Shown here piece after piece: positions 1-8,239 of a stretch of 64,000 bases of DNA. Position 1 is the first letter of the stretch. Each line of letters starts with the position of its first letter. The stretch lies in assembly GCA_013153495.1 (NCBI GenBank), contig JAADEH010000012.1, positions 62,001 to 126,000 of the forward strand. The letters run 5' to 3'. The position numbers and the translations under genes were made by a program. The notes beneath the pieces are model-generated. The model saw nothing but the letters and a program-made list of their open reading frames with translations, ran no database searches and was not told the origin of the DNA. This stretch comes from Aquificota bacterium. Lineage in GTDB: Bacteria; Aquificota; Aquificia; Aquificales; Aquificaceae.

Positions 1-638
1 ATGAGCGCCCTATCGATGGTGGTGTTAGCCCCAATTTCCACATCGTCCTCTATAACCACATTCCCTATGTGATTGAGCTTCCTTATGCCCTCCTTCCCTA
101 TGTGGTATCCGAAGCCGTCCGCCCCTATTACAGCCCCGCTGTGAATTCTCACCCTCTTCCCTATCACCGTGTTGGGATATATGTGAACACCGCTGAAGAT
201 AACGCTCCCCTCACCCACGACCGTGTTCCTGCCTATGTAAGTAAAGGGATAAACCTTCACCCCCTCTTCGAGAACTACCCCGTCCTCTATGCAGACGAAG
301 GGACCCACATAAACGCCCCTGCCCATTTTCACATCCTTTCCTACATGAGCCTTTGGAGATACCCCTTCGGGGTGTTTTTCAGGATAAAAGAAGTCTAAGA
401 ACTTAGCCAAAGCCAGCCTGACGTCATCAACGAGTATGTAGTTGGGAAAGTCTATCTCGGAACTCACCACCAAGGCTGAGGGATTTCCCCTGAGAGCCTT
501 TTCCACGTCTTTGGCAGAGGGACAAAAGACAACCGTCCCCTCCTTGGGAACGGAAGGAGAAGATATACCCCTAAGCTCGAGGTTTTCGTCGCCCTTTAGC
601 TCACCCTCTACCGCACGAGCAACTTCGCCCAGCTTCAT
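1..638 (-). CDS. lpxD: UDP-3-O-acylglucosamine N-acyltransferase LpxD, 3' end cut by window
   Basis: Transfers the second acyl chain to UDP-3-O-acylglucosamine in lipid A synthesis, at the cytoplasmic face of the inner membrane. About 212 N-terminal residues are visible. They comprise the LpxD N-terminal uridine-binding domain (about 1-95) and the start of a left-handed beta helix with hexapeptide repeats. The family signature GADGFGYH followed later by [10 protein letters not shown] is present. The catalytic His of the family should lie just beyond the window edge. The ATG overlaps the skp stop (ATGA), so it is translated from the skp-lpxD unit, the usual gene order near bamA and other lpx genes. 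Confidence 0.95.
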   Translation of the reverse strand, partial: MKLGEVARAVEGELKGDENLELRGISSPSVPKEGTVVFCPSAKDVEKALRGNPSALVVSSEIDFPNYILVDDVRLALAKFLDFFYPEKHPEGVSPKAHVGKDVKMGRGVYVGPFVCIEDGVVLEEGVKVYPFTYIGRNTVVGEGSVIFSGVHIYPNTVIGKRVRIHSGAVIGADGFGYHIGKEGIRKLNHIGNVVIEDDVEIGANTTIDRAL

Positions 639-1141
639 TTCTTCTTGGGAACTCCTGCATCGATTATGTTAATAACGTCGGTGGTTATGTCCATATCTGA
701 TTCCTTGTATATGAACACACCGCAGTCTATAACGCCCGAATAGCCCCTCTCCTTCGCCAGCTTCTCCGAAGCCTCCTTCACCCTGTTATAAACCATGTTT
801 TCGAGCCTCTGTCTCATATCGGTAAGCTCCTTCTGAGCCTTCGCCTGCAACTCCCTCGCCTGACTTTCGAGCTTCTGATACTCCTTTATCTTCTCCTCCT
901 TAGCCTTCTGGGATATGGCTTTACTCTCTATCTGCTTCTTGAGGTCCTCGAGCTTTTTCTCCAACTCCCCCAACCGCTTCTGGTATTCAACCAGCTTGTC
1001 CCTGAGTTCCGCCTGTGCCTGAGCCACGAGCTTCGACTCCTGAAGTATCCTGTTGGTGTCCACGCAAGCGAGCTTTCCCTGAGCAAAGGACATAAGGGAT
1101 AAACTGAAAATCCCGACCAGAAGAATGAGAACCTTAACCAT
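635..1141 (-). CDS. skp: Periplasmic chaperone Skp/OmpH family
   Basis: Holds unfolded outer-membrane proteins in the periplasm. The 168-residue product has a signal peptide (about 1-20, ending near SFAQG), a DTNRILQES segment typical of OmpH, and a long charged coiled coil (about residues 40-130). The start at 1141 is chosen because GGAGGTG lies just upstream. A longer open frame begins at 1189 but would bury the signal peptide. The stop overlaps the lpxD start by 4 nt. The sequence is highly helical and Lys/Glu-rich, as in Skp of other thermophiles. Confidence 0.9.
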   Translation of the reverse strand: MVKVLILLVGIFSLSLMSFAQGKLACVDTNRILQESKLVAQAQAELRDKLVEYQKRLGELEKKLEDLKKQIESKAISQKAKEEKIKEYQKLESQARELQAKAQKELTDMRQRLENMVYNRVKEASEKLAKERGYSGVIDCGVFIYKESDMDITTDVINIIDAGVPKKK

Positions 1142-1160
1142 TTTCACCTCCTTTTCTATA

Positions 1161-1574
1161 TTAACCTCCCCCCAGCTTGAGGAAGGCATATATCAACCAT
1201 CCCGTTATAGCAACATATATCCATACAACAGCGGTAATGGGAGCAATCTTTTTGTGTTTCGAGAGCCTGTCCGTTATCCCCAGAAACACCGTTATCACCG
1301 CAAGAGGTAAGTTTATGGCAGCGAGGATAGAGTGCGAAATAAGTATGAACATGTATAGACCCTTGTAAGGACCCTCGTAAGGCTTCGGAGGATACATAAA
1401 GTATTTAATCCCGTAAAAGACTAAAAACAGAAGCGCTAAGAAGGAAGCGCTGAGCATAGCCTTCTTGTGAAGCTCCTTCCTGCCCGTCTTTACGAAAAAA
1501 AGACCCAGCAGTATCAAAATCCCGCTCGCACCTATGGTTGCCAAACTCAAAAAGGTCAAAAGCTCGTAACTCAT
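1161..1574 (-). CDS. DUF420 membrane protein
   Basis: A 137-residue protein with about four hydrophobic helices (about 5-28, 40-60, 72-100, 112-135). It matches the DUF420 (YozB-like) family, often found beside cytochrome oxidase genes. Family function is not settled, but an assembly role for heme-copper oxidase is commonly proposed. His residues at the helix ends (in KELHKK and ISHSIL) could bind a metal or heme, which is inference. It is the last gene of the oxidase locus and begins 3 nt downstream of a 40-residue membrane peptide. Confidence 0.8.
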   Translation of the reverse strand: MSYELLTFLSLATIGASGILILLGLFFVKTGRKELHKKAMLSASFLALLFLVFYGIKYFMYPPKPYEGPYKGLYMFILISHSILAAINLPLAVITVFLGITDRLSKHKKIAPITAVVWIYVAITGWLIYAFLKLGGG

Positions 1575-1577
1575 AAA

Positions 1578-1700
1578 TCACCTCAAGAGATGAACTATAA
1601 CGAAAGTCATAAGGTAAGTAAGCAGAGCGAAAACCGCCAACATTATGGCTATGGTAAAGTTAGTCCGCTTGGTGTGTTTCTTTCTGGACTCTAAGCTCAT
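1578..1700 (-). CDS. 40-residue single-span membrane peptide in the oxidase locus
   Basis: A short frame of 40 codons. It has a basic N-terminal stretch (SRKKHTKRTN, residues 5-14), then one hydrophobic helix (about 15-37) and an Arg end, ending in TGA 3 nt before the DUF420 gene. The start lies inside the 3' end of the subunit I-like gene (41 nt overlap). Charge distribution predicts the N-terminus in the cytoplasm. Tiny one-helix subunits or assembly factors are common in heme-copper oxidase operons. I do not recognise a named family. Confidence 0.65.
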   Translation of the reverse strand: MSLESRKKHTKRTNFTIAIMLAVFALLTYLMTFVIVHLLR

Positions 1701-2949
1701 GCCTTCTAATTATAGAGTAAAGAACGAACAAAACGAATATGATTCCCCCCATAACCGAAAGAACCGAACCGACACCCATAAGCACCATAAACAGATACAC
1801 CTTCAAGGACTCTATGTATCCCGTCCCGAAAGTCTTGCGGGGAGCACCATAGACGCCCGCCCAGAACAGCCCCGAAGTGAAGAGGAACATACCCACACCG
1901 TATAGATAAGGCTGAACCCTAATTAACTTGGGAAGTCTCCCCACATACCCCAGCTCTTCCAAAAACCTGTAAGTGAGAACCATCAAAGCTATCAAGATGC
2001 TACCTATAACCCCGTGGTAGTGAGCGGGAATTCTCAGGTCAGAACCCGCTATCATGTAGCCCATAAAAGCACCGAAAACATACATCAAAACGCTCAGAAC
2101 CAGCCCGCCCCTCACAAAACCCGAAATCTTAGAGGAAGAAAACAGCACGTAAGCGGAATAAACCAGAGTAGGAACGCCAATCCCCACAGCGTATCCCACG
2201 GTGGTAAGAGTCTTAACGCCCTCAGAAATGGTATCCTCCACCACGAGCTGAAGCACAAAGTAGAGCAACGGAAAAGGCAGGAAAAGGAAGTTTAAAAACC
2301 GAAGGTTCTTAGAAAGACCTCCTTCGGAGGTTTTTAAAAGGAACAACCACGAACCGACAAGAAGCGTGGCATTTATAAACTGGTGAATGTGCCCGGGAAG
2401 CCAGTATAGACGCTCGAAGAACAGATAAACCTCCCCCGTATGGGGAGTTCTCAAAAAGGAAATCAGCAAACTCACCACAAAGAGAACCGACAGAAGAACC
2501 GACACGGACATAAGACCCTCAAGTATGTCGGAGCTAAATAGCCCCCTCAGAGACCTCTTCAAAAACCTCAAACTCGCCAGAAGATACCCAACCCCGAAAG
2601 AAGCAACCCCTACGAAGAAGAGCACATGGTCAATCGTGGGAACGTAATTGTTGTGAACCGCCGTCCCCAACCCCAAAACTGCGGACAGGAATATTAGAAC
2701 CGCACCCAAAACTGCAGGGACAAACTCAAGCAGGCTCCCCTCTTCACCAAAAACCCTGTGCCAGAGAGCCACCAGAAAGGAGAGAAAGCCTATTATGAGA
2801 GCGAGGTCAACGTGCCCTATCAACCAGTGGTAGAAAAGCTGTGGAGGGAAGAGGTTTGAAACACCCGGTGTCCTTGCCAAGGCAACCAGGAGAGCGAAGA
2901 ACCCCCCCGCACCTATAGACAGGACAAATAGAAGAAACCACCTGCGCAT
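1660..2949 (-). CDS. Divergent heme-copper oxidase subunit I-like membrane protein
   Basis: A 429-residue protein with about 12 hydrophobic helices. His positions recall subunit I. GHVDLALIIGF fits helix II, GHIHQFINATLL the helix VI copper region, and AHYHGVIGS the helix X His-x-His region. The canonical HPEVY, HH and HFHY motifs found in coxA at 4947-6560 are absent. It therefore looks like a distant paralogue (NorB/CcoN-like or the poorly described short subunit I-like family). Whether it binds heme or copper is unknown. Its ATG shares one base with the ctaB stop (TAATG), so the two are translationally coupled. It lies upstream of a 40-residue peptide and DUF420. Confidence 0.7.
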   Translation of the reverse strand: MRRWFLLFVLSIGAGGFFALLVALARTPGVSNLFPPQLFYHWLIGHVDLALIIGFLSFLVALWHRVFGEEGSLLEFVPAVLGAVLIFLSAVLGLGTAVHNNYVPTIDHVLFFVGVASFGVGYLLASLRFLKRSLRGLFSSDILEGLMSVSVLLSVLFVVSLLISFLRTPHTGEVYLFFERLYWLPGHIHQFINATLLVGSWLFLLKTSEGGLSKNLRFLNFLFLPFPLLYFVLQLVVEDTISEGVKTLTTVGYAVGIGVPTLVYSAYVLFSSSKISGFVRGGLVLSVLMYVFGAFMGYMIAGSDLRIPAHYHGVIGSILIALMVLTYRFLEELGYVGRLPKLIRVQPYLYGVGMFLFTSGLFWAGVYGAPRKTFGTGYIESLKVYLFMVLMGVGSVLSVMGGIIFVLFVLYSIIRRHELRVQKETHQAD

Positions 2950-3830
2950 TAAGTTTTCACCAGGTCGATGACCATAACGCTAAAGAGGACAGCTATGTAA
3001 AAGATTGAAAAGAAAAACAGCTTCATACTCTCTTCCTTCTTGGAAAAGAGAAACTTCAGAGTGTAAGCGGTGTAAGCTATGCTCAGAACAAGAGCGGTTA
3101 CGAAGTAAAGCTCACCCGTCATACCTATTGCGTATGGAACTATGCTGAGGGGCAGAAGGGAAACCGTGTAAATCAAGGTCTTAACCTTGGTGATAAAAAC
3201 GCCCCTCGCAACGGGAAGCGTAGGAATTCCCGCCCTTGCGTAATCGTCCCTATACTTGAGAGCCAAAACCCAGAAGTGGGGAGGTTGCCACATGAACATT
3301 ATCAGAAAAAGGACAAAGGCATTCATGTCCAAAGTTCCGGACCCCGCCACATAACCTATAACGGGAGGAAGCGCACCGGATATACCCCCCACCTCGGTGG
3401 CTATGGGAGTCCTGCGTTTTAAAAGCATGGTATATAAAACCACGTAGGAGAAGGAAGCTATCATGGCAAGCACCGCAGCGATGGGATTTACCATCAGATA
3501 CAGGGAAAGGAAGGAAGCTCCTAACAGGAACAGTCCGAACACGAGAGCGCTCTTAGGATTTACCGTTCCCCTTGGGAGAGGTCTGGAAGAGGTTCTCTCC
3601 ATAAGGGTGTCCACATCCCTGTCGAAGAACATATTGATGACCGCAGAACCCGCAGCAGCCAGACCCGTTCCGAGCAGGGTCCACAGAACCAAAGAAGGCT
3701 CAAGATTGCCCTTAGAACCTATATACATACCACCGAGGGTGGTTATTAAAACGAGAGTAACTATCCCCGGCTTCGTAAGAATTAGATACTCTTTGAGAGT
3801 AGAGGTATATGATAGCGTCTTCTCTACCAT
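2949..3830 (-). CDS. ctaB: Heme O synthase (protoheme IX farnesyltransferase)
   Basis: Adds a farnesyl group to heme b to make heme O, the precursor of heme A for the aa3-type oxidase. The 293-residue polytopic protein belongs to the UbiA superfamily. The first Asp-rich prenyl-diphosphate site is visible as NMFFDRDVD followed by RPLPRG, and the second loop as DDYARAGIPTLPV. The start overlaps the ctaA stop by 7 nt and the stop is coupled to the next gene through TAATG. Substrate flows from this protein to CtaA encoded directly upstream. Confidence 0.95.
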   Translation of the reverse strand: MVEKTLSYTSTLKEYLILTKPGIVTLVLITTLGGMYIGSKGNLEPSLVLWTLLGTGLAAAGSAVINMFFDRDVDTLMERTSSRPLPRGTVNPKSALVFGLFLLGASFLSLYLMVNPIAAVLAMIASFSYVVLYTMLLKRRTPIATEVGGISGALPPVIGYVAGSGTLDMNAFVLFLIMFMWQPPHFWVLALKYRDDYARAGIPTLPVARGVFITKVKTLIYTVSLLPLSIVPYAIGMTGELYFVTALVLSIAYTAYTLKFLFSKKEESMKLFFFSIFYIAVLFSVMVIDLVKT

Positions 3831-4708
3831 GCCTCTGCCCCTTGAGTTTGTTTCTCTACCCCGCTTACCATTTTACCCCTTAAAACCTCCGGTGCAACGA
3901 GATAAGAAACCCATATAACCAGCAGGAACCCTATGGCTATGTGGAAGAACAGAACCGGCAGGAAGAACTTGGAAAGAACCGTAGCAACGCCAGCCACGAC
4001 CTGAGCGGTTATAAGGAGGAAAGTTATAAAAGAATACCTGTCGAACTTCTTCAGCATTATATACAAACTGAATATAACAAGCCCCATAGCTATGGATATG
4101 TGGAAGAAGTAAGCAAAGAGGTTAAAGTCAGCCGCCTTAACATACCTGACCAGAATACCTACGAGTATCTGAAACATAACGAGCAGGAAGAGAGGCTCTG
4201 CAAAGGGAATTTTTGCCTTCTCTTCGAGCCTTCCTCCAACGGAGTAGTAAGCCAAAGTCAACCCCGAAAGTATAAGCACGGAGAGTATCAGGTGTGAGGT
4301 CGTATATACGTAGTGGAGGAACTCCTTGAGGAGAGGTGCTTCCGTCAGGACAACCCTCATACCTAAGAGAGCTTCTAAGATGAGGAATATAAAAATCCAG
4401 ACCATAGCCTTTCTGGGAAAGCCCCTGAAGTTCCTCCAAACGAGAACGAGAGATACCAGCATGAAAAGTCCAGCCAGACCGCCGAGTATGCGGTGCGTTT
4501 GCTCAATCCAAGGCTGAAGGTGCGTCTCCACGACCATAGGAGCGGGTGGGGTCGGTATTTCCTCCTTCAGCTGAAAGGGGAGCAGCTGTCCGTGGCAAAG
4601 GGGCCAGTCGGGACAACCCAAACCGCTACCGGTGGAGGTAACTATACCACCGAACACCATCAGAATGTAGGTAACTACTACCGACAGGAACAGAAAAGTT
4701 CTCGTCAT
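3824..4708 (-). CDS. ctaA: Heme A synthase (CtaA/COX15)
   Basis: Oxidises the C8 methyl of heme O to give heme A in the inner membrane. The 294-residue protein has about eight helices. The first periplasmic loop carries the conserved Cys pair in GLGCPDWPLCHG, as in Bacillus CtaA. Heme-ligand candidates are the His in WIEQTHRILGG, EFLHYVYTTSH, FFHISIAMG and FFHIAIGF, so both halves of the protein keep their His pairs. The gene lies 2 nt downstream of a 62-codon membrane protein gene and overlaps ctaB. Confidence 0.95.
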   Translation of the reverse strand: MTRTFLFLSVVVTYILMVFGGIVTSTGSGLGCPDWPLCHGQLLPFQLKEEIPTPPAPMVVETHLQPWIEQTHRILGGLAGLFMLVSLVLVWRNFRGFPRKAMVWIFIFLILEALLGMRVVLTEAPLLKEFLHYVYTTSHLILSVLILSGLTLAYYSVGGRLEEKAKIPFAEPLFLLVMFQILVGILVRYVKAADFNLFAYFFHISIAMGLVIFSLYIMLKKFDRYSFITFLLITAQVVAGVATVLSKFFLPVLFFHIAIGFLLVIWVSYLVAPEVLRGKMVSGVEKQTQGAEAW

Positions 4709-4710
4709 AA

Positions 4711-4899
4711 CTAATCTCCTCTATTGGGAAGTGGAAATGGGGGTTCGTTTCGTATGTTGTGGAGCTTGTTTATGAAGTGCTCCCTATTTTCGGGATGCTT
4801 GGCAAACTGGTAAACGGTGAACAACAGAGAGAGCAAAGCAACGCCCGCAACCGCCAATCCTACGAGGATTTTTCCCCAATCACGCTTAGATTCTTCCAT
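4711..4899 (-). CDS. 62-residue single-span membrane protein at head of heme A operon
   Basis: Charged N-terminus (MEESKRDWGK), one helix (about 11-32), then a soluble tail with HPENREHF and a Pro-rich end. I do not recognise the family. It starts just after the coxA terminator and directly precedes ctaA, so a role in oxidase assembly or heme delivery is plausible from context only. There is no Shine-Dalgarno site. A perfect TATAAT (4909-4914) ends 9 nt before the ATG, which suggests a leaderless mRNA starting here. Confidence 0.65.
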   Translation of the reverse strand: MEESKRDWGKILVGLAVAGVALLSLLFTVYQFAKHPENREHFINKLHNIRNEPPFPLPNRGD

Positions 4900-4908
4900 G
4901 GGAAAGAT

Positions 4909-4941
4909 ATTATAAACAAAAGAGGGGCATTCGCCCCTCTT
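4909..4941 (-). terminator. Intrinsic terminator after coxA followed by a -10 box for the ctaA operon
   Basis: A perfect 9-bp inverted repeat (4920-4928 with 4933-4941, loop of 4) reads GC-rich on the minus strand. It is followed by TTTTGTTTATA, so it is a good intrinsic terminator 6 nt after the coxA stop. The downstream T-rich stretch contains TATAAT (4909-4914), a likely -10 element for the next gene. The locus is therefore split into a coxCBA unit and a ctaA-ctaB unit. Confidence 0.8.
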
Positions 4942-4946
4942 AGGAG

Positions 4947-6560
4947 TTAAAACTTACAGTATCCGTGAGGACAGAAGTCCTTATCCACCTTTGGTGGCTC
5001 GTCGAAGTTGTGGGGAGGAGGTGGTGAAGGAAGTTGCCACTCGAGAGAGTTACTCTGCCAGGGATTGTTGGGAGCCTTCTCACCGCTGAGAGCACCCTTT
5101 ATAAGGGCTACTATCGCCAGCAGTATCCCGAAGGCAAGTATGAAAGCTCCGTAGGTCTGTATCTGATGGAGGGTTACCCAGCTCTCTATGGGAGGATAGT
5201 CGTAATACCTTCTGGGCATTCCCCAGATACCTATTATGAGCTGAGCAAAGTATAGGAGGTTCGAACCAATCATAACTATCCAGAAGGAGAGCTTACCCAA
5301 CCCTTCGGAATACATCTTTCCGGTTATCTTGGGCCACCAGTAGAAGAAACCTGCAAAGGCTGAAAGGGTAACCGCCATACCGAGGACGTAGTGGAAGTGT
5401 CCCACAACAAAGTAGGAGTCGTGAACCGCTATGTCGAAGGCAGGTATCCCGAGGGGAATTCCGGTAAGACCTCCTATGAGGAACATGAGGATTGCACCCA
5501 GAGCGTAGAGCATGGGTGTCTTATACTGAATAGCCGCCTTGTAAAGGGTAGCGACCCAGTTGAATATCTTTATACCGGTAGGAACTGCGATAAGAAGGGT
5601 GGTGTAAGACATAAGTATCTTCACCCAGTCGGGAATACCTGAGACGAACATGTGGTGGGTCCACACAAGGAAACCGACCAGTGCTATTGCCCATATAGCC
5701 ACAACCATAGACCTGTATCCGAATATGGGCTTCCTTGCCAGAGCGGATACCACCTCGGAAATAACGCCAAAGGCAGGCAGAACCATAACATAAACCGCAG
5801 GGTGAGAGTAGAACCAGAAGAGGTTCTGGTAAAGTATCGGGTCTCCACCTCTTGCGGGGTCAAAGAAGCTCGTATTCAGGTAAGTGTCGAGAAAGAGCAT
5901 AGTTACCGCACCCGCAACGGAGGGAACACCGAGAAGCTGTATAACGTTAGCAGCCATTATTCCGTGTATAAAGAGGTTGAGGTTGAAGAAGCCCAGTCCG
6001 GGCTGTCTCATAGAGATGACGGTAGTTATGAAGTTAACCGCACCCGCTATGGAGGCAAAACCTGTAAGGTGCCATATGAACACGAACAGAGCGGTTTGAC
6101 CCGCAAATCCTATCCCTTCCGTGGAAGCGAGAGGAGGGTATCCGGTCCACATGGTCATTATCTGGTTTCCGGGTATGAAGGTAAGGAGAGCTATAACGCT
6201 TGCCGCAAAGAACATCCAGTAACCGAGAGCGTTAAGCCTCGGGAAGGCAACGTCCCTTGCGCCTATCATAAGAGGAATTAGGAAGTTGGCAAAGGCTGCC
6301 CATATACCTATTGCCCACCACAGCAGTATGACCGCTCCGTGAACGGTTAGAAACCAGTTGTAGGTCTCGGGCTTTATGTAGTCGGCTCCGGGGCTGAACA
6401 GCTCCAACCTCATACCCAGAGCCATAAGACCGGCAACTATGAAGAAAACGGTCGATGTAACTCCATACATTATGCCTATCTTCTTGTGGTCCGTCGTAAA
6501 TATCCACTCCCATAGGGAAGCGGCAAACCAAGGTTTGTGAGCTGGCAGTGCCTCTCTCAT
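4947..6560 (-). CDS. coxA: Cytochrome c oxidase subunit I, type A2
   Basis: Catalytic subunit of a heme-copper oxygen reductase in the inner membrane. The 537 residues hold about 12 helices. Ligands are all visible: the low-spin heme His in TVHGAVILLWW, the CuB His and cross-linking Tyr in YSHPAVYVM, the CuB His pair in WTHHMF, and the high-spin and low-spin heme His in VGHFHYVLG. YSHPAV in helix VI is the published hallmark of type A2 oxidases, which lack the D-channel Glu of GHPEVY. The start overlaps the coxB stop by 4 nt (ATGA). A terminator follows. Confidence 0.97.
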   Translation of the reverse strand: MREALPAHKPWFAASLWEWIFTTDHKKIGIMYGVTSTVFFIVAGLMALGMRLELFSPGADYIKPETYNWFLTVHGAVILLWWAIGIWAAFANFLIPLMIGARDVAFPRLNALGYWMFFAASVIALLTFIPGNQIMTMWTGYPPLASTEGIGFAGQTALFVFIWHLTGFASIAGAVNFITTVISMRQPGLGFFNLNLFIHGIMAANVIQLLGVPSVAGAVTMLFLDTYLNTSFFDPARGGDPILYQNLFWFYSHPAVYVMVLPAFGVISEVVSALARKPIFGYRSMVVAIWAIALVGFLVWTHHMFVSGIPDWVKILMSYTTLLIAVPTGIKIFNWVATLYKAAIQYKTPMLYALGAILMFLIGGLTGIPLGIPAFDIAVHDSYFVVGHFHYVLGMAVTLSAFAGFFYWWPKITGKMYSEGLGKLSFWIVMIGSNLLYFAQLIIGIWGMPRRYYDYPPIESWVTLHQIQTYGAFILAFGILLAIVALIKGALSGEKAPNNPWQSNSLEWQLPSPPPPHNFDEPPKVDKDFCPHGYCKF

Positions 6561-7354
6561 CTTGCTACCTCCTGAGCCTTATTTTTTGCAAGCTGTGCGT
6601 TTTCCAGGCTCGCAACCTCGCCCCTTAGCCACTTTTCAAATTCTTCTTTGGGAACGACTTTGAGCTTTGCAAACATCCTGGCATGCCACTGACCGCAGTA
6701 TTCCCTGCAGAAGACCCAGTATTCGCCGGGCTTGTTTATCTGGAACCAGGTATATGTGGTTCTGCCCGGAACCATGTCCTGGGTAACTCCCGCAGCTTGG
6801 ACGTAGAAAGAGTGAATGACATCCTGAGAGGTGAGGACAGCCTTTATGGGAACTCCAGCGGGGATGTAAACGTAGTTCTGGAACACACCGTCTATGCTGT
6901 AGCACTCCTCGGGTTTGCACTTCTTGTCCTCAGTATCCTTTATAGCCTGAGCTATGACCATCTTGCCGTTGGGATACTGGAAAATCCAGCCCCAGGCAAA
7001 AGCTGTAACCTTAAGCTCCATAGCATTCTCCGGAGGCTTTCTCATCTGGGTAAATATGGCAAAACCGTGGGTAGCGAGGTATAGGACTATTATCAGAGGA
7101 ACTATGGTCCACAGGGCTTCCAATCCCCAGTGTCCTTCGTGCTCCTGGTCTCCAACCTCCCTTTCGCCGGGCTTGAACCTGTATTTAATCATGAAGTATA
7201 GGGAAGGTATGGCTACCACCGCATATATGATTACCGATATAACCAGCCAAATCTTATACATAAGGTCCCACAGGTCGTAGGGTCTCGCCACCACGTCCGC
7301 TTCCGATGCAATAGCCAGAGCGGAAAATGCCAGCAGTCCTAAAATCAGTTTCAT
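6557..7354 (-). CDS. coxB: Cytochrome c oxidase subunit II
   Basis: Accepts electrons from cytochrome c through the binuclear CuA centre. The 265-residue protein has a signal-like N-terminus, two helices (about 30-55 and 80-100) and a periplasmic cupredoxin domain. CuA ligands are visible as His in DVIHSFYV and Cys, Cys, His and Met in CREYCGQWHARM. There is no C-terminal cytochrome c domain, so this is not a caa3-type fusion. An extra Cys pair occurs in KKCKPEECYS. The gene lies between coxC (18 nt gap) and coxA (4 nt overlap). Confidence 0.97.
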   Translation of the reverse strand: MKLILGLLAFSALAIASEADVVARPYDLWDLMYKIWLVISVIIYAVVAIPSLYFMIKYRFKPGEREVGDQEHEGHWGLEALWTIVPLIIVLYLATHGFAIFTQMRKPPENAMELKVTAFAWGWIFQYPNGKMVIAQAIKDTEDKKCKPEECYSIDGVFQNYVYIPAGVPIKAVLTSQDVIHSFYVQAAGVTQDMVPGRTTYTWFQINKPGEYWVFCREYCGQWHARMFAKLKVVPKEEFEKWLRGEVASLENAQLAKNKAQEVAR

Positions 7355-7372
7355 ACTTGAGCACCTCCTGTT

Positions 7373-8161
7373 TTATATCTTCATACCGCCCACAAGGTAA
7401 GCGGTGCTTGCAACCAAGAGCCACATAACGTCAACGAAGTGCCAGTATGCGGAAGTCGTCCTCAAAATGGTCATCTTTTGAGGAGTTATCTTACCCATAA
7501 GGGTGAATATCAGAACGTAAGCCTGCATAACCAGACCCACTATAACGTGGGATGTGTGGATACCCGTAAGGGTGTAGAAGCCCGTCCCATACATGTTGGA
7601 GCTTATGGTAAAGCCCTCGTGCCATAGGTGTATCCATTCCATGACGTGGAGAACCGTAAACAGTATTCCGAAGAACATCGTTATGAGAATGAACATAACG
7701 GTCTTTCCGGGCTGTCCGTGGTGCATAGCCTGTTCCGCTTTAAAGATGGTAAAGCTCGACGCCCAGAGTATTAGAGTTAGGATAATGGGCATCTTAAGGT
7801 TCATAGCCTCCGGTATCCACTGGCTCACCCACACGTCCGAGTGTATAGCCCGAGCCATCCAGAAGGCTGCAAACACTGTTCCGAAGATGATTATCTCGGA
7901 AACTATGAATAGGTAAATTGCGAGATTTCCGTATCCCTCGTCCTGACCCTGGGTGAAGAACTCATTAGCCCACCCAGCCATGCCTATCAGTGCGAGAACG
8001 ATGGACATACCTCCGAGAATGAGAGCGAGCATGGGGTTCTTCCAGGCAAAGTATGCGGTTATTGCCACCGGAGCGAGCAGTATGGCTATACCTACCGGAA
8101 GAGGCCAGACGCTTACTTCGTGTTCACCATGATGGTGGTGGTGAGCAACCTCATGAGCCAT
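7373..8161 (-). CDS. coxC: Cytochrome c oxidase subunit III
   Basis: Seven-helix subunit III of the oxidase, 262 residues, with the conserved helix features EIIIFGTVFAAFWMARA, GFYTLTGIHTSHV and YWHFVDVMWLLV. The N-terminus carries a natural run of five His inside an MAHEVA...GEHE stretch, probably on the cytoplasmic side. The ATG has a strong GGAGG site (in AAAAAAGGAGGTTCAGG). It is the first gene of the coxC-coxB-coxA unit. The upstream gap of 78 nt holds a TAAAAT box and an imperfect palindrome, described separately. Confidence 0.95.
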   Translation of the reverse strand: MAHEVAHHHHHGEHEVSVWPLPVGIAILLAPVAITAYFAWKNPMLALILGGMSIVLALIGMAGWANEFFTQGQDEGYGNLAIYLFIVSEIIIFGTVFAAFWMARAIHSDVWVSQWIPEAMNLKMPIILTLILWASSFTIFKAEQAMHHGQPGKTVMFILITMFFGILFTVLHVMEWIHLWHEGFTISSNMYGTGFYTLTGIHTSHVIVGLVMQAYVLIFTLMGKITPQKMTILRTTSAYWHFVDVMWLLVASTAYLVGGMKI

Positions 8162-8194
8162 TCCTGAACCTCCTTTTTTATTTGGCTTTTTATT

Positions 8195-8229
8195 TTACAC
8201 ATAAGCTCACCTGATAACCATAACCAGGT
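8195..8229 (-). promoter_or_regulatory. Candidate promoter and operator of the cox operon
   Basis: On the minus strand, a 21-nt element (8209-8229) with arms ACCTG and CAGGT and an internal GTTATGGTTAT repeat lies 14 nt upstream of TAAAAT. The coxC ATG follows after a leader with a strong ribosome site. The palindrome overlaps the expected -35 region, where no good TTGACA is seen, which would suit an activator site. The call rests on position and symmetry only. Confidence 0.35.
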
Positions 8230-8239
8230 AGGGATTTTT

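Noticed and set aside
5652-6281. Long open frame (209 codons) on the plus strand opposite coxA
   Set aside because: It is antisense to highly conserved coxA motifs, has no ribosome site and a composition explained by coxA codon use.
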